From Saprospiraceae bacterium (GTDB taxonomy: Bacteria > Bacteroidota > Bacteroidia > Chitinophagales > Saprospiraceae), in assembly GCA_020628645.1 (NCBI GenBank), contig JAHDES010000035.1, positions 1-63,349 of the forward strand: 63,349 bases of DNA. Direction: 5' to 3'. Below, one piece after another: positions 16,164 to 24,934 of this stretch. Both the position numbers and the translations under genes were made by a program. The notes under the pieces are model-generated. The model saw nothing but the letters and a program-made list of their open reading frames with translations. It was not told the origin of the DNA and did not search any database. The number at the start of each line of letters is the position of its first letter. The first letter of the stretch is position 1.

Positions 16164-17825
16164 ATGAGAGGTGTTTTACTTTATTTTGGATTAATTATTC
16201 TTAGTTTTCCATTATTCGGACAAGAGGATTTTTACAAAAAATATGAATTTACAGAAGCAGATACCTTAAGGGGAGCATTACGTCCAGAACGAACTTGTTT
16301 TGATGTCCATTATTATGATCTGAATATTAAAGTGGATATTGACAATCGCTATTTGAGTGGTTTTGTTGACGTTTGCTATACCGCCATTGAAGATTTTGAG
16401 CGTCTTCAATTAGATTTGTTTAAAAATATGCAAATCAATGCTATAGAATTAGACCATAAAAAACTCCCATTTAAACGCATTCATAATGCCTTTTTTGTAG
16501 AAACGCCTTTACAAAAGAAAGGTAGTGAAAACTGTCTTCGCGTGTATTATGAAGGTGCACCGATCACCGCTCGAAATGCCCCTTGGGATGGTGGTTTTGT
16601 TTGGAAAAAAGATCAAGAAGGGAAAGATTGGGTAGGCGTTGCCTGTGAAGGAACTGGCGCAAGTCTTTGGTGGCCCAATAAAGATCATCTTTCCGATGAG
16701 CCCGACAGCATGCATATTCGTGTGGCAGTTCCCGAAGGATTAATGTGTGTTTCCAATGGTAATTTAGTTCATACACTCCCTCAAAAAAATGGATTTACAC
16801 GATACGATTGGAAGGTCTCCTACCCTATTAATAATTATAATGTAACTGTAAATATTGCAGATTATGCACATTTTTCAGAGACTTATTGTGCTGAAGATGG
16901 TGATTCTCTTTCACTTGATTATTATGTCTTAAAAGAAAGTGTCAGCAAAGCAAAAAAACAATTCCAACAAGTACCTGAGATGTTGCGTTGTTTTGAATAT
17001 TACTTTGGAAAGTATCCTTTTTGGGAAGATGGTTATGCTATGGTAGAAACGCCTTATCTGGGAATGGAACACCAATCTGCAATTGCTTATGGGAATAAAT
17101 ATATGCGTGGCTATTTAGGAGGCTTAATTCCTCCAGATATGGATTGGGATTATATTATCATCCATGAAACAGGTCATGAATATTGGGGCAATAGTATCAG
17201 TTGTGAGGATCATGCAGAGATGTGGATTCATGAATCCTTTACTACTTACATGGAAGCTTTATATGTGGAATGCACCTATTCTTATGCGGATGCCGTTCGC
17301 TATTTATTGAGTCAGCGTAAGTATATTCAAAATGTACAGCCTATCGTCGGGCCAATGGATGTAAATTGGGATGAGTGGTCATCTAGCGATCATTATTATA
17401 AAGGTTCTTGGATCTTGCATACGCTTCGTCATGTGATTAATGATGATGACTTATGGTTTTCCATTTTAAAGGATTTTTATACGGATCATCAACGTTCTCA
17501 TATTACCTCTCAGGTCTTTTTTGATTATGTAATGCAACGAACAAAATTAGATTTGCATTCTTTTTTTAGTCAATATTTGTATTATACACAAGCGCCCAAA
17601 TTATTGTATCGCGCTTATGAAAAGGATGGAGGTATTGCTCTTTCTTGTAAATGGGACGTTCAGGTAGACGATTTTAAAATGCCAATTTTGGTAGGTGATC
17701 CTTTTAATTATACACAGATTCAAGCAGAAGACCAACGTAAGGATTTCTTTATTGAGAATTGTAGTCTAAACGATTTCCAGATTGCGGATGATTTATTTTA
17801 CATTGATGTTTTAAAAATAGATTAA
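16164..17825 (+). CDS. secreted M1-family metallopeptidase
   Basis: About 553 residues. I take the ATG at 16164 over the TTG one codon upstream. A signal peptide (MRGVLLYFGLIILSFPLFGQ) is followed by an M1 N-terminal beta domain. Then come the exopeptidase motif YLGMEHQSA, the zinc site HETGHEYWGN (about residues 334-343) and the third ligand in WIHESFTTYME. These are the gluzincin M1 hallmarks of aminopeptidase N-like enzymes. The protein lacks the long C-terminal HEAT region of large M1 enzymes, so it resembles short Bacteroidota forms. It probably trims peptides outside the cytoplasm. YggS follows after 49 bases, with a small repeat between them. Confidence 0.93.
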   Translation: MRGVLLYFGLIILSFPLFGQEDFYKKYEFTEADTLRGALRPERTCFDVHYYDLNIKVDIDNRYLSGFVDVCYTAIEDFERLQLDLFKNMQINAIELDHKKLPFKRIHNAFFVETPLQKKGSENCLRVYYEGAPITARNAPWDGGFVWKKDQEGKDWVGVACEGTGASLWWPNKDHLSDEPDSMHIRVAVPEGLMCVSNGNLVHTLPQKNGFTRYDWKVSYPINNYNVTVNIADYAHFSETYCAEDGDSLSLDYYVLKESVSKAKKQFQQVPEMLRCFEYYFGKYPFWEDGYAMVETPYLGMEHQSAIAYGNKYMRGYLGGLIPPDMDWDYIIIHETGHEYWGNSISCEDHAEMWIHESFTTYMEALYVECTYSYADAVRYLLSQRKYIQNVQPIVGPMDVNWDEWSSSDHYYKGSWILHTLRHVINDDDLWFSILKDFYTDHQRSHITSQVFFDYVMQRTKLDLHSFFSQYLYYTQAPKLLYRAYEKDGGIALSCKWDVQVDDFKMPILVGDPFNYTQIQAEDQRKDFFIENCSLNDFQIADDLFYIDVLKID

Positions 17826-17827
17826 TT

Positions 17828-17863
17828 CTCTCTTCCCACAGATTACGCTAATTTCGCAGATTA
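17828..17863 (+). repeat. CAGATTWCGCT-type intergenic repeat, copy 1
   Basis: The words CTCTTCCCACAGATTACGCT and AATTTCGCAGATTA closely match TCTCCCGCAGATTTCGCTGA with TCTCGCAGA at 21041-21069. Both lie outside coding sequence in the same strand sense. The function is unknown. Confidence 0.6.
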
Positions 17864-17874
17864 ATATTAAAAAT

Positions 17875-18528
17875 ATGCTTCAACAAATTACAGAAGAATT
17901 AAAACAAACGAATACTACTTTGGTAGCCGTTTCTAAAACGAAACCTGTCGCTCAAATTTTGGAAATGTATCATCTTGGGCAACGTGTATTTGGTGAAAAC
18001 AGAGTACAAGAATTAGTTGAAAAAGAAGGACAACTTCCTAAAGATATTGAGTGGCATCTCATCGGACATCTACAAACGAATAAGGTTAAATACATCGCTC
18101 CTTTTGTGGCAATGATTCATTCGATTGATAGTATTAAGTTATTGCGCGAAGTAAATAAACAAGCGAAGAAAAACGAGCGTGTGATTCCAGTTTTACTACA
18201 ATTTAAAATTGCAGAAGAAGACACCAAATATGGCTTAGAAATGTCAGAAGTCATCGAATTATTAGAAAGCGATGAATTTTCTACTTTTCAAAATGTCAAC
18301 ATCTGTGGGGTCATGGGAATGGCTACATTTACTTCTGACAAAGAGCAAGTTCGAGAAGAATTCCGTATCCTCCACCACATCTTCACCCAACTCAAAAATC
18401 AACATTTCGATACTTCTGATGATTTTAAAGAAATTTCAATGGGCATGTCTGGCGATTATCAATTGGCGATAGAAGAAGGTAGCACGATGGTACGCATTGG
18501 GAGTTTATTATTTGGGGTACGCTATTGA
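17875..18528 (+). CDS. YggS-family PLP homeostasis protein (PLPBP)
   Basis: 217 residues. TLVAVSKTKP carries the PLP-binding Lys (K21). Next come FGENRVQEL, WHLIGHLQTNK, and HSIDS; MGMATFT and ISMGMSGDYQLAI with GSTMVRIGSLLFG close the fold. These are the signature segments of the single-domain alanine-racemase-like family that buffers pyridoxal phosphate and affects amino-acid balance. The length is a little short because the N-terminal helix is trimmed. The ATG chosen is the only plausible start. Confidence 0.95.
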   Translation: MLQQITEELKQTNTTLVAVSKTKPVAQILEMYHLGQRVFGENRVQELVEKEGQLPKDIEWHLIGHLQTNKVKYIAPFVAMIHSIDSIKLLREVNKQAKKNERVIPVLLQFKIAEEDTKYGLEMSEVIELLESDEFSTFQNVNICGVMGMATFTSDKEQVREEFRILHHIFTQLKNQHFDTSDDFKEISMGMSGDYQLAIEEGSTMVRIGSLLFGVRY

Positions 18529-18644
18529 TTTTTCATATTTTAACGATCAACTTTTTTTATAAATTGATAAAGTCTGCTTGAATTTCAAATCAATATAAAA
18601 TTGTCAAGAAAATTTCATCTGAGTAAAATTTTATTATTTCAAAA

Positions 18645-20468
18645 ATGAAACGAAATCTACTATTCTCCTTTTTACTGTTTATTGGCTTATTAAATTTTAA
18701 TTGTAGCAATACAGACACTTCTATTGGCACTAAAAGCTCTGCCGAATTATTGGGAACTACCAATTATCAAGCGATTTCATATGGTGGCTATCGTCAAATT
18801 AGTCGGGACAATGTTCCATCTGTGGAGGACATCAAAGAAGATTTAGCCATTTTAGCGGCTTTGGATATTAAGTTGTTACGTACCTATAATACCCAACAAT
18901 TTGCACATGCAGCCAATTTATTGAAGGCAATTAAAGAGTTAAAACAAGAACGAAACGATTTTGAAATGTATGTGATGTTGGGTGCATGGATTGATTGTAA
19001 AGGAGCTTGGACAGATAGCCCAAATCATGAAGAAGAAAGCCTCGAAAATAACACCGCTGAAATTGAAGCAGCTATAAAACTAGCCAATACTTATCCTGAT
19101 ATTGTAAAAATTATTGCTGTAGGTAATGAAGCCATGGTCAAATGGGCAGCGAGTTATTATGTGCAACCCAAAACCATTCTCAAATGGGTGAATTATTTAC
19201 AAGAGCAAAAGAAAGGGGGACAAATTCCTCCCGATACTTGGATTACTAGTTCTGATAATTTCGCTTCTTGGGGCGGTGGCGATGAACTGTATCATGTAGA
19301 AGATTTAGAAAAATTGATCAAAGCAGTTGATTTTATTTCGCTCCACACCTACCCTTTTCATGATACACATTACAATAATGAATTTTGGGGTGTTCCCGAA
19401 AAAGAAGAACAACTTAGTAAAAAAGAACAAATAAAAGCAGCGATGATTCGCGCACGAGATTATGCCATTTTACAATATGAAACGACCGCAAATTATGTCA
19501 AAAGTTTGGGTATAGAAAAAACGATACATATTGGCGAAACGGGCTGGTCTACGACCTCTAATTCCTTTTATGGCAAAGACGGTTCACATGCAGCAGATGA
19601 GTATAAGGAGAAATTATATCACGATCATATGCGGGCTTGGACGACAGAGAAAGGAATTCGCTGTTTTTACTTTGAAGCCTTTGATGAACAATGGAAAGAT
19701 GCAGGCAATCCGCAAGGGTCAGAGAATCATTTTGGTTTGATTAATCTAAAAGGAGAGGCGAAATATACTCTTTGGGATAAAGTGGATGCTGGAGTTTTTA
19801 AGGGTTTAAAACGAGGCGATAAATCCATTTCCAAAACTTTTAATGGTAATGAACAAGCTTTAATGAATGCGATACTCGCACCCCCATTTTCTCGCGCACC
19901 CAGTGATTATGATATTAAAACGATCAATGAAGATAGAGCAATTGGCGATGCAGTTTCAGAAGATCAATATGTTATACTCCACGATCAAATTACTCCTGAT
20001 GAAAAAAATCAGGCTACTTATCCGAGTGCTGGATTAAAATTGAATGCTTGGGAAGGGACATGTACTATCAAAATGCAATCCGATAACAGCATTGAAGTCA
20101 TCACTGGAACAGGCGATTGGTGGGGTGCTGCTTTAGAACTACAAGCAGAAGGCAAAGGTGAAAATTTAGCTGCCTTTGAAAATGGTACATTACATTTTGA
20201 ATTGAAAGGCGATACGAAATCCTCCGTTGAAATTGGTTTCCAAACTGGCGTTTATAATAAAGGTACACAGACTAATAATTTTGTGGTATTTGGCCCAAAT
20301 CAAAAAAATGCTATTTCAAACGATTGGCAATCCTTTTCTATTAAAATGACAGATTTAAATAAAGGTGCGAATCTAAAAGATGTGACAAGCGTCCTCTTCT
20401 TCCGAGGAGCAGATCAATTTGATGGGAAATCAATTTTTGTACGGAATGTGTATTATTCGAAAGAATAA
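18645..20468 (+). CDS. GH17-like beta-1,3-glucanase lipoprotein with C-terminal carbohydrate-binding-like domain
   Basis: 607 residues. The lipobox LNFNC (Cys20) directs lipidation. The TIM-barrel part (about 40-400) shows GH17 landmarks: SYGGYRQ and KLLRTYN early on, AVGNEAM with the acid/base Glu162, SLHTYPF, and IGETGWSTTSN with the nucleophile Glu298. Residues about 430-607 form a separate beta-rich domain (GDWWGAALELQAE, VEIGFQTGVYN) like galactose-binding/CBM modules. The enzyme probably degrades laminarin or similar beta-1,3-glucans at the cell surface. It is a single gene with no SusC/D pair adjacent, so it is not in a classical PUL. Confidence 0.85.
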   Translation: MKRNLLFSFLLFIGLLNFNCSNTDTSIGTKSSAELLGTTNYQAISYGGYRQISRDNVPSVEDIKEDLAILAALDIKLLRTYNTQQFAHAANLLKAIKELKQERNDFEMYVMLGAWIDCKGAWTDSPNHEEESLENNTAEIEAAIKLANTYPDIVKIIAVGNEAMVKWAASYYVQPKTILKWVNYLQEQKKGGQIPPDTWITSSDNFASWGGGDELYHVEDLEKLIKAVDFISLHTYPFHDTHYNNEFWGVPEKEEQLSKKEQIKAAMIRARDYAILQYETTANYVKSLGIEKTIHIGETGWSTTSNSFYGKDGSHAADEYKEKLYHDHMRAWTTEKGIRCFYFEAFDEQWKDAGNPQGSENHFGLINLKGEAKYTLWDKVDAGVFKGLKRGDKSISKTFNGNEQALMNAILAPPFSRAPSDYDIKTINEDRAIGDAVSEDQYVILHDQITPDEKNQATYPSAGLKLNAWEGTCTIKMQSDNSIEVITGTGDWWGAALELQAEGKGENLAAFENGTLHFELKGDTKSSVEIGFQTGVYNKGTQTNNFVVFGPNQKNAISNDWQSFSIKMTDLNKGANLKDVTSVLFFRGADQFDGKSIFVRNVYYSKE

Positions 20469-20469
20469 T

Positions 20470-21006
20470 CTACTCTAACAAATCAAAGGAATCTAGATAT
20501 TTATTCGCGGCTGCATTGATGGACCTATCTTTGGTCATGGCAACTTGAAGGAGATAAAAACGATTGTCGACAATAATCGCTTTGGATTTCATGATAGCTT
20601 GTTCTTCATTATAATCAATGCGCCAGATATAAGCTGGATAGTCTTTCCAATCAGCTCGATTTTCATATTGTAAATTACCTGCTAATTGTAAACTGGCTTC
20701 TTCGGCGGTAACTTTAAAAAATTCTTCAATTAAATCAGTAGAATCAGAATGAATGCCTCCTTCGGGATAATCGACATAACTCAAGATGTAGAGAAAATTT
20801 TCAGGTAGTTCACTTTTATCTTGATGGTAATAGGTATGATAAGTGAGTTCACCAATTTCGGTAGGAATTACTTTTTCATTGGTTTGAATTTCACCAGGGA
20901 CGAGAATTTTAAATTTCCCTTCATAGGATTGATACCACGCCCACTCATTTTGTGCCAAACAAAGTTGTCCAAACAGAATAAAACTTAATAATAAAATATA
21001 CCGCAT
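20470..21006 (-). CDS. secreted protein of unknown function
   Basis: 178 residues with a signal peptide ending at CLAQN. The body begins WYQSYEGKFKILVPGEIQ and contains IGELTYHTYYHQD, LYILSYVDYPEG and YPAYIWRIDYN, a pattern shared by a conserved group of small Bacteroidota secreted proteins without known role. The stop lies 1 base past the stop of the GH17 gene on the opposite strand, so the two are convergent with no room for separate terminators. Confidence 0.6.
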   Translation of the reverse strand: MRYILLLSFILFGQLCLAQNEWAWYQSYEGKFKILVPGEIQTNEKVIPTEIGELTYHTYYHQDKSELPENFLYILSYVDYPEGGIHSDSTDLIEEFFKVTAEEASLQLAGNLQYENRADWKDYPAYIWRIDYNEEQAIMKSKAIIVDNRFYLLQVAMTKDRSINAAANKYLDSFDLLE

Positions 21007-21040
21007 TTGTTAAAGCTGTAATAGTAAATGAAAACATCGC

Positions 21041-21069
21041 TCTCCCGCAGATTTCGCTGATCTCGCAGA
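21041..21069 (+). repeat. CAGATTWCGCT-type intergenic repeat, copy 2
   Basis: TCTCCCGCAGATTTCGCTGA followed by TCTCGCAGA matches the element at 17828. It lies 3' of the GNAT gene and 5' of the secreted protein gene on the minus strand. Confidence 0.6.
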
Positions 21070-21082
21070 AATGTGATAAAAA

Positions 21083-21655
21083 TTATTTCACAAAATCCTT
21101 TTCCAATAAACAATAGATATAACTATCCAAAAATTGTCCATCGAAATAATAGTTCTCTCTAAAATGTGCTTCCAAACGGAAACCAAGTTGTATGAGCAAT
21201 TGCTGAGAGGCAACATTATTCAAATTTACATTGGCTTCATAGGAATGTAAACCCAATTCCTGAAAGCCAAAATTCAATAAACTTCGATGCGTCTCTTTCA
21301 TATAGCCCTTCCGCCAATAATCAGGTAAAAGTGCGTAGCCAATCTCCCCTCTCGCATTCTTCATATCAACCCGCCAGATGCCAAAATCGCCGATAAATTG
21401 CTGAGTTGCCTTTAATTCAATGGCCCATTTGATCCCTTTTTTTGCTTCAAAATCAAGATGCGCTTGTTGAATCACTTCTTCGGCTTGTTGGATGGATGCA
21501 TACTTCGGCGAATCCATGTATTGCATAGAACGCTCATCCGTCTTGAGTTCGTATAAATAAGGCGCATCTTCCTTTTTATAAGGACGAAACCGAAGACGTT
21601 CGCTTTCTATTATGGGAAATTGATTGAAGATGGAGGGATGGAGTTGGGGATTCAT
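21083..21655 (-). CDS. GNAT acetyltransferase, RimJ/RimL-like
   Basis: 190 residues. The segments ESERLRFRPYKKEDAPYLYE, GEIGYALLPDYWRKGYM, HRSLLNFGFQELGLH and ANVNLNNVASQQLLIQLGF follow the RimJ/L order: acetyl-CoA loop, then the N--S--L---GF motif. Members acetylate ribosomal-protein N-termini or other amines, and the substrate here cannot be told. It sits just downstream of tmRNA on the same strand. Confidence 0.88.
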   Translation of the reverse strand: MNPQLHPSIFNQFPIIESERLRFRPYKKEDAPYLYELKTDERSMQYMDSPKYASIQQAEEVIQQAHLDFEAKKGIKWAIELKATQQFIGDFGIWRVDMKNARGEIGYALLPDYWRKGYMKETHRSLLNFGFQELGLHSYEANVNLNNVASQQLLIQLGFRLEAHFRENYYFDGQFLDSYIYCLLEKDFVK

Positions 21656-21734
21656 ATTTAAAAGCTTATTCGTTCAAACGTAATGATTATAATAAAAATA
21701 CCATCTACTGCAAGCAATAAATGGTATTTTTTCG

Positions 21735-22120
21735 TGGAGCTGGGGAGAGTCGAACTCCCGTCCAGACAAAGCACCAGAGAGCCTTCTACATGTTTAGTTC
21801 CTTATTGAGTTTTCGAGTAGCAAGTGGATAAGAAACCCTCCGTTGCTACCTTATCCTCGAAAGTTTCATGCAATGGTTGAGAAAGACCACGACACTAAGC
21901 CAGCGTGCCTTTTCAGGCGGTATGATGTGCGGCACAATGTGTAGTTGGCGTCAACTGTACGGCACAAAGGCTATTTAAGACCTAGTCTTAAGCAGCCATG
22001 GCAAAATTTCTGTTGCCATGTAAAAAAGGTTTTGATTCCTATTTGTTAACGGAGATAAGCAATCTTGCTCCGACATGCTTACTAACCAGACATTCTTTCC
22101 TGTCGATTCCAGTCAGCCCC
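21735..22120 (-). ncRNA. ssrA: transfer-messenger RNA, tag GNRNFAMAA
   Basis: The minus strand starts GGGGCTGACTGGAATCGAC and ends AGTTCGACTCTCCCCAGCTCCA. The 5' GGGGCTG pairs with the 3' CAGCTCC to give the acceptor stem, and the T-arm GTTCGACTC is tRNA-like. CCA is not encoded. The tag frame lies at 21988-22017: GGC resume codon, then AAC AGA AAT TTT GCC ATG GCT GCT and TAA, giving GNRNFAMAA. The Ala-Ala end is what tail proteases recognise. The one-piece molecule of 386 bases rescues stalled ribosomes. Confidence 0.95.
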
Positions 22121-22142
22121 TTTATTTTGAAATATGAGATTG

Positions 22143-22150
22143 CAAATGTA
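22143..22150 (-). promoter_or_regulatory. -7 element of the tmRNA promoter
   Basis: Minus-strand TACATTTG matches TAnnTTTG and lies 22 bases before the mature 5' end, leaving a short precursor leader. A convincing TTG -33 element is not seen at the usual distance. Confidence 0.5.
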
Positions 22151-22181
22151 CGAACAAAGTTTCAGCTATGAAAGTTCCATT

Positions 22182-22211
22182 AAAAAAAGCCTTACTTAAA
22201 AAGTAAGGCTT
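22182..22211 (-). terminator. rho-independent terminator
   Basis: On the minus strand AAGCCTTACTT pairs perfectly with AAGTAAGGCTT around a 3-base loop, followed by TTTTTTT. It closes the transcript of the small secreted protein gene at 22412, just before the tmRNA promoter. Confidence 0.8.
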
Positions 22212-22304
22212 CCATAATTAAATTTGAAAAGTAGTTATTGAGAATAATTCGTGGGTTAATATGTGTTTATTTGAGTTGGCGTCTGTATGTGTTTAATTTT
22301 TTAC

Positions 22305-22419
22305 GTTCTTAGACAAATTGTGTGGAACAAAAAATGTGATGACTCGATTCCCGATGACTATCGGGATGAGAGACAAGCATTTTGAAGTTTCATTGAAATC
22401 ACAATTTTTGTCTAAGAAC
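22305..22419. mobile_element. MITE-like palindromic element, 115 bp
   Basis: The terminal inverted repeats GTTCTTAGACAAATTGTG and CACAATTTTTGTCTAAGAAC differ by a two-base insertion. Inside lies the perfect hairpin TCCCGAT-GACT-ATCGGGA at 22349-22366. There is no coding capacity and target duplications are not clear. The right end overlaps the last codon and TAG stop of the 22412 gene, so the element supplies that gene's 3' end. Confidence 0.5.
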
Positions 22420-22765
22420 CTTTTTTTATTTGTATTGATTTCTGTATAGTTTGTGTTTCCGTTTGTAATTCTAGGAGGTATTTTCCTTTTTTATAAGTAC
22501 TCAATTCTAGTTCATAAATAGCATTTGAAGGAATAAGTTGACAATCATCTTCAAATAAAACCTTCTTTTTCTTAAAAAGCTGAATAGTTTCTACTTGCTC
22601 ATCAATCATTGCAAAATCAATGAATAAGATGTCATTTTCATCATCTTCAAAAAAAACTTCGTCAGGGTTGAATGTTCTAGAATTTGTCGTAAAATTTACA
22701 GCTGTAAAAAGTGTAAAGTTCATAAGAAATATCCCCAGAATGGGCAGTAATGCCAGTTTTCTCAT
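22412..22765 (-). CDS. small secreted protein, DUF3244-like
   Basis: About 117 residues from the preferred start MRKLALLPILGIFLMNFTLF, which gives a proper signal peptide. A start 10 codons upstream would put a polar segment before it. The mature part is acidic (FFEDDENDILFIDF) and ends in a beta-sandwich-like stretch, YELELSTYKKGKYLLELQT, reminiscent of DUF3244 and of T9SS sorting-domain strands (GxYxLxL). The function is unknown. The stop codon lies inside a palindromic element. Confidence 0.55.
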   Translation of the reverse strand: MRKLALLPILGIFLMNFTLFTAVNFTTNSRTFNPDEVFFEDDENDILFIDFAMIDEQVETIQLFKKKKVLFEDDCQLIPSNAIYELELSTYKKGKYLLELQTETQTIQKSIQIKKGS

Positions 22766-22987
22766 CGTTAAAAAATTTATAAGAGTGTAGTTCAATAGAG
22801 GGGGTATACAGTTTGACGCGGGATACTACAAGAGTAACAATTTTAATGCCAATTTTTCCTGTCACAACATTCATCAGAATATTTTTTTTTCCTCCAATTT
22901 CTAAAAACTAAAAAAATTGAAACTTCTTGACAGGACAAAAGTAAATTACTATAGTTATCATAATTCATAATGCGCTACAACTCAAAC

Positions 22988-23017
22988 TTTGTGGCGCGAT
23001 TTTTTATGTTATTTTTG
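22988..23017 (+). promoter_or_regulatory. promoter of the saccharopine-dehydrogenase-like gene
   Basis: TTTG (22988-22991), 18 bases, then TATTTTTG (23010-23017) match the Bacteroidota -33/-7 consensus. Transcription should start near 23024, giving a leader of about 43 bases. Confidence 0.7.
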
Positions 23018-23066
23018 CGACACCATTTTATATTAATAAACAGATCAAGTACCTAACCAAACATCT

Positions 23067-24278
23067 ATGTTATCTATTGGAATTATCCGCGAAGGAAAAG
23101 TGCCACCAGATTCTCGTGTGCCTCTAACACCCGAACAATGTAAATTTTTAGTGGAACATTATCCACTATACATTCAAGTACAACCTTCTCCTAATCGTTG
23201 TTATACTGATGATGAATATCGAGCAGCAGGAATTCCAATCACAGAAAACATTGATGAATGTGCTGTTTTAATGGGCGTAAAAGAAGTTCCTATTCAGCAA
23301 TTGGTTGCTAATAAAACCTATTTTTTCTTTTCCCATACCATCAAAAAGCAATCTTACAATCGAAAGCTCTTACAAGCCATAGTCGAGAAAAACATTCGTC
23401 TTTTGGATTATGAAGTGTTGACTAATGAAAAGAAACAACGCCTCATTGCATTCGGCTATTTTGCAGGAATGGTAGGCGCACATAATGGCGTAATGACGTA
23501 TGGCGCGCGCACTGGCTTATTTAAGCTACCCCGTATGAAAGATTGCTTTGATTATGCAGAAGCAGTGAGTATTTATCAAAAAACGACCTTGCCTGCCATG
23601 AAAATTGTATTGACAGGAACAGGGCGCGTGGGGTCAGGCGCTGCTAAAGTCTTATTGGATATGGGAATCAAACAAGTTGCAACAAGTGATTTTCTAACAC
23701 AATCTTTTAATGAAGCAGTATTTACGCAATTAGAATGCAAAGATTACGTCGCACCTAAAGATGGAACGCCCTTCGACAAAAAGGATTTTTATGCCCATCC
23801 TGAAAATTATAAAAGTATTTTTGAGCCCTATACTCAAGTGAGTGATTTAATGATTAATGGTATCTATTGGGATAACGCTGCACCTGCTTTCTTTACAAAA
23901 GAAGACATGAGTTTGAAAGATTTTAACATACAAGTTATTGCAGATGTGACTTGCGATATTGCGCCTGTTTCTTCTATTCCTTCTACTTTGAAAGCTTCTA
24001 CAATTGCTGATCCTATTTTTGGGTATGATCCAGCAACAGAAAAAGAAACGGAGGCTTTTCAAGCAGATAGTATTGATATGATGACCATTGATAACTTGCC
24101 AAATGAATTGCCAAGAGATGCATCTGCTTCTTTTGGAGAGCAATTCACGAATCATATCATTGAAGAACTAATTAAAGATGAAAAAAGTGATGTGATTGAT
24201 CGAGCTACAGTTGCTGCCAAAGGCAAATTAGGTGCTCATTTTGAATATTTACAAGATTATTTGGAAGGAAAGGAGTAG
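23067..24278 (+). CDS. saccharopine dehydrogenase (lysine-forming)-like / AlaDH-PNT superfamily enzyme
   Basis: 403 residues. The N-terminal domain opens SIGIIREGKVPPDSRVPLTP, where R8 and the following Lys recall the catalytic pocket of LYS1 and alanine dehydrogenase. FFFSHTIKKQ, GYFAGMVGAHNG and the Rossmann loop VLTGTGRVGSGAAKVL (near residue 185) follow. ADVTCDIAPVSSIPST with IADPIFGYDP is typical of LYS1-like proteins. The enzyme probably interconverts saccharopine with lysine and 2-oxoglutarate, or serves a related amino-acid oxidation. A strong promoter lies upstream and no other lysine gene is adjacent. Confidence 0.82.
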   Translation: MLSIGIIREGKVPPDSRVPLTPEQCKFLVEHYPLYIQVQPSPNRCYTDDEYRAAGIPITENIDECAVLMGVKEVPIQQLVANKTYFFFSHTIKKQSYNRKLLQAIVEKNIRLLDYEVLTNEKKQRLIAFGYFAGMVGAHNGVMTYGARTGLFKLPRMKDCFDYAEAVSIYQKTTLPAMKIVLTGTGRVGSGAAKVLLDMGIKQVATSDFLTQSFNEAVFTQLECKDYVAPKDGTPFDKKDFYAHPENYKSIFEPYTQVSDLMINGIYWDNAAPAFFTKEDMSLKDFNIQVIADVTCDIAPVSSIPSTLKASTIADPIFGYDPATEKETEAFQADSIDMMTIDNLPNELPRDASASFGEQFTNHIIEELIKDEKSDVIDRATVAAKGKLGAHFEYLQDYLEGKE

Positions 24279-24312
24279 ACAAAAAGTAAAAAAGCTTCTT
24301 TATGAATCTTGT

Positions 24313-24750
24313 TTATTGAAAGACCCTTTTATAAACGGGACTGCGCATCCAAAATTGAAGATACATAATGGGATACATTAAATAGTCAAATAGTACATTT
24401 GGGGTGTGATAATCAATATCATCAATAATAATGCTCCCTTTTCCATCATTATTCACAATTCGATGACGATGGGTCCATTTTTTTAAAAAGAAGGGTAACT
24501 GTACTCCTTTATCTACAAAAAAGTATTCGTTTTCGTTTTTACCATGATCGACAATTTTTGCATCCCATCGCTGAGATAACACTCCTTTTCCTAGCATAAT
24601 ATGTACTTCATCTCCTGTTACACAACCATCAAAACGAAGCAATTGTAAAGGCAACAGAGGTGGTTTCAAGGCTAAAAATAGTTGTTCATTAAAACCTGAA
24701 AAGACTTCATGATGTGACTGATCTACTTTTGTTTGTATTAAAATTTTCAT
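24313..24750 (-). CDS. SRPBCC (START-like) family protein
   Basis: About 145 residues from MKILIQTKVDQSHHEVFSGF, preferred over a start 11 codons upstream because the beta1-alpha1 opening of the SRPBCC fold begins here. LLPLQLLRFDG, WDAKIVDHGKNEN, LPFFLKKWTHRHRI and the C-terminal helix VLFDYLMYPIMYLQFWM follow the helix-grip order. Such proteins bind hydrophobic ligands. The ligand is unknown. Confidence 0.7.
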   Translation of the reverse strand: MKILIQTKVDQSHHEVFSGFNEQLFLALKPPLLPLQLLRFDGCVTGDEVHIMLGKGVLSQRWDAKIVDHGKNENEYFFVDKGVQLPFFLKKWTHRHRIVNNDGKGSIIIDDIDYHTPNVLFDYLMYPIMYLQFWMRSPVYKRVFQ

Positions 24751-24934
24751 AAAATTTGCTAAATATGTCCTCAAATTCACCATATTGTTAACAAATTGAA
24801 CTGGATAAGTCCAATTACTATAAATTGGTGTGATAGTTGTTCTCTACCTTATACTTCCCCTCTTTAGTCTACTGAAAATTATGCAGTAGATTATATCCCC
24901 TCAAATTAATTTTGCTTATAAATCCATTTCCGTT

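Noticed and set aside
18645-20468. Polysaccharide utilisation locus around the GH17 enzyme
   Set aside because: No SusC/SusD pair, sigma or other glycosidase is adjacent. The TonB receptor lies 40 kb away and has no SusD.
22766-23066. Possible riboswitch upstream of the saccharopine-dehydrogenase-like gene
   Set aside because: The leader from the mapped promoter is only about 43 bases, too short for a lysine riboswitch.
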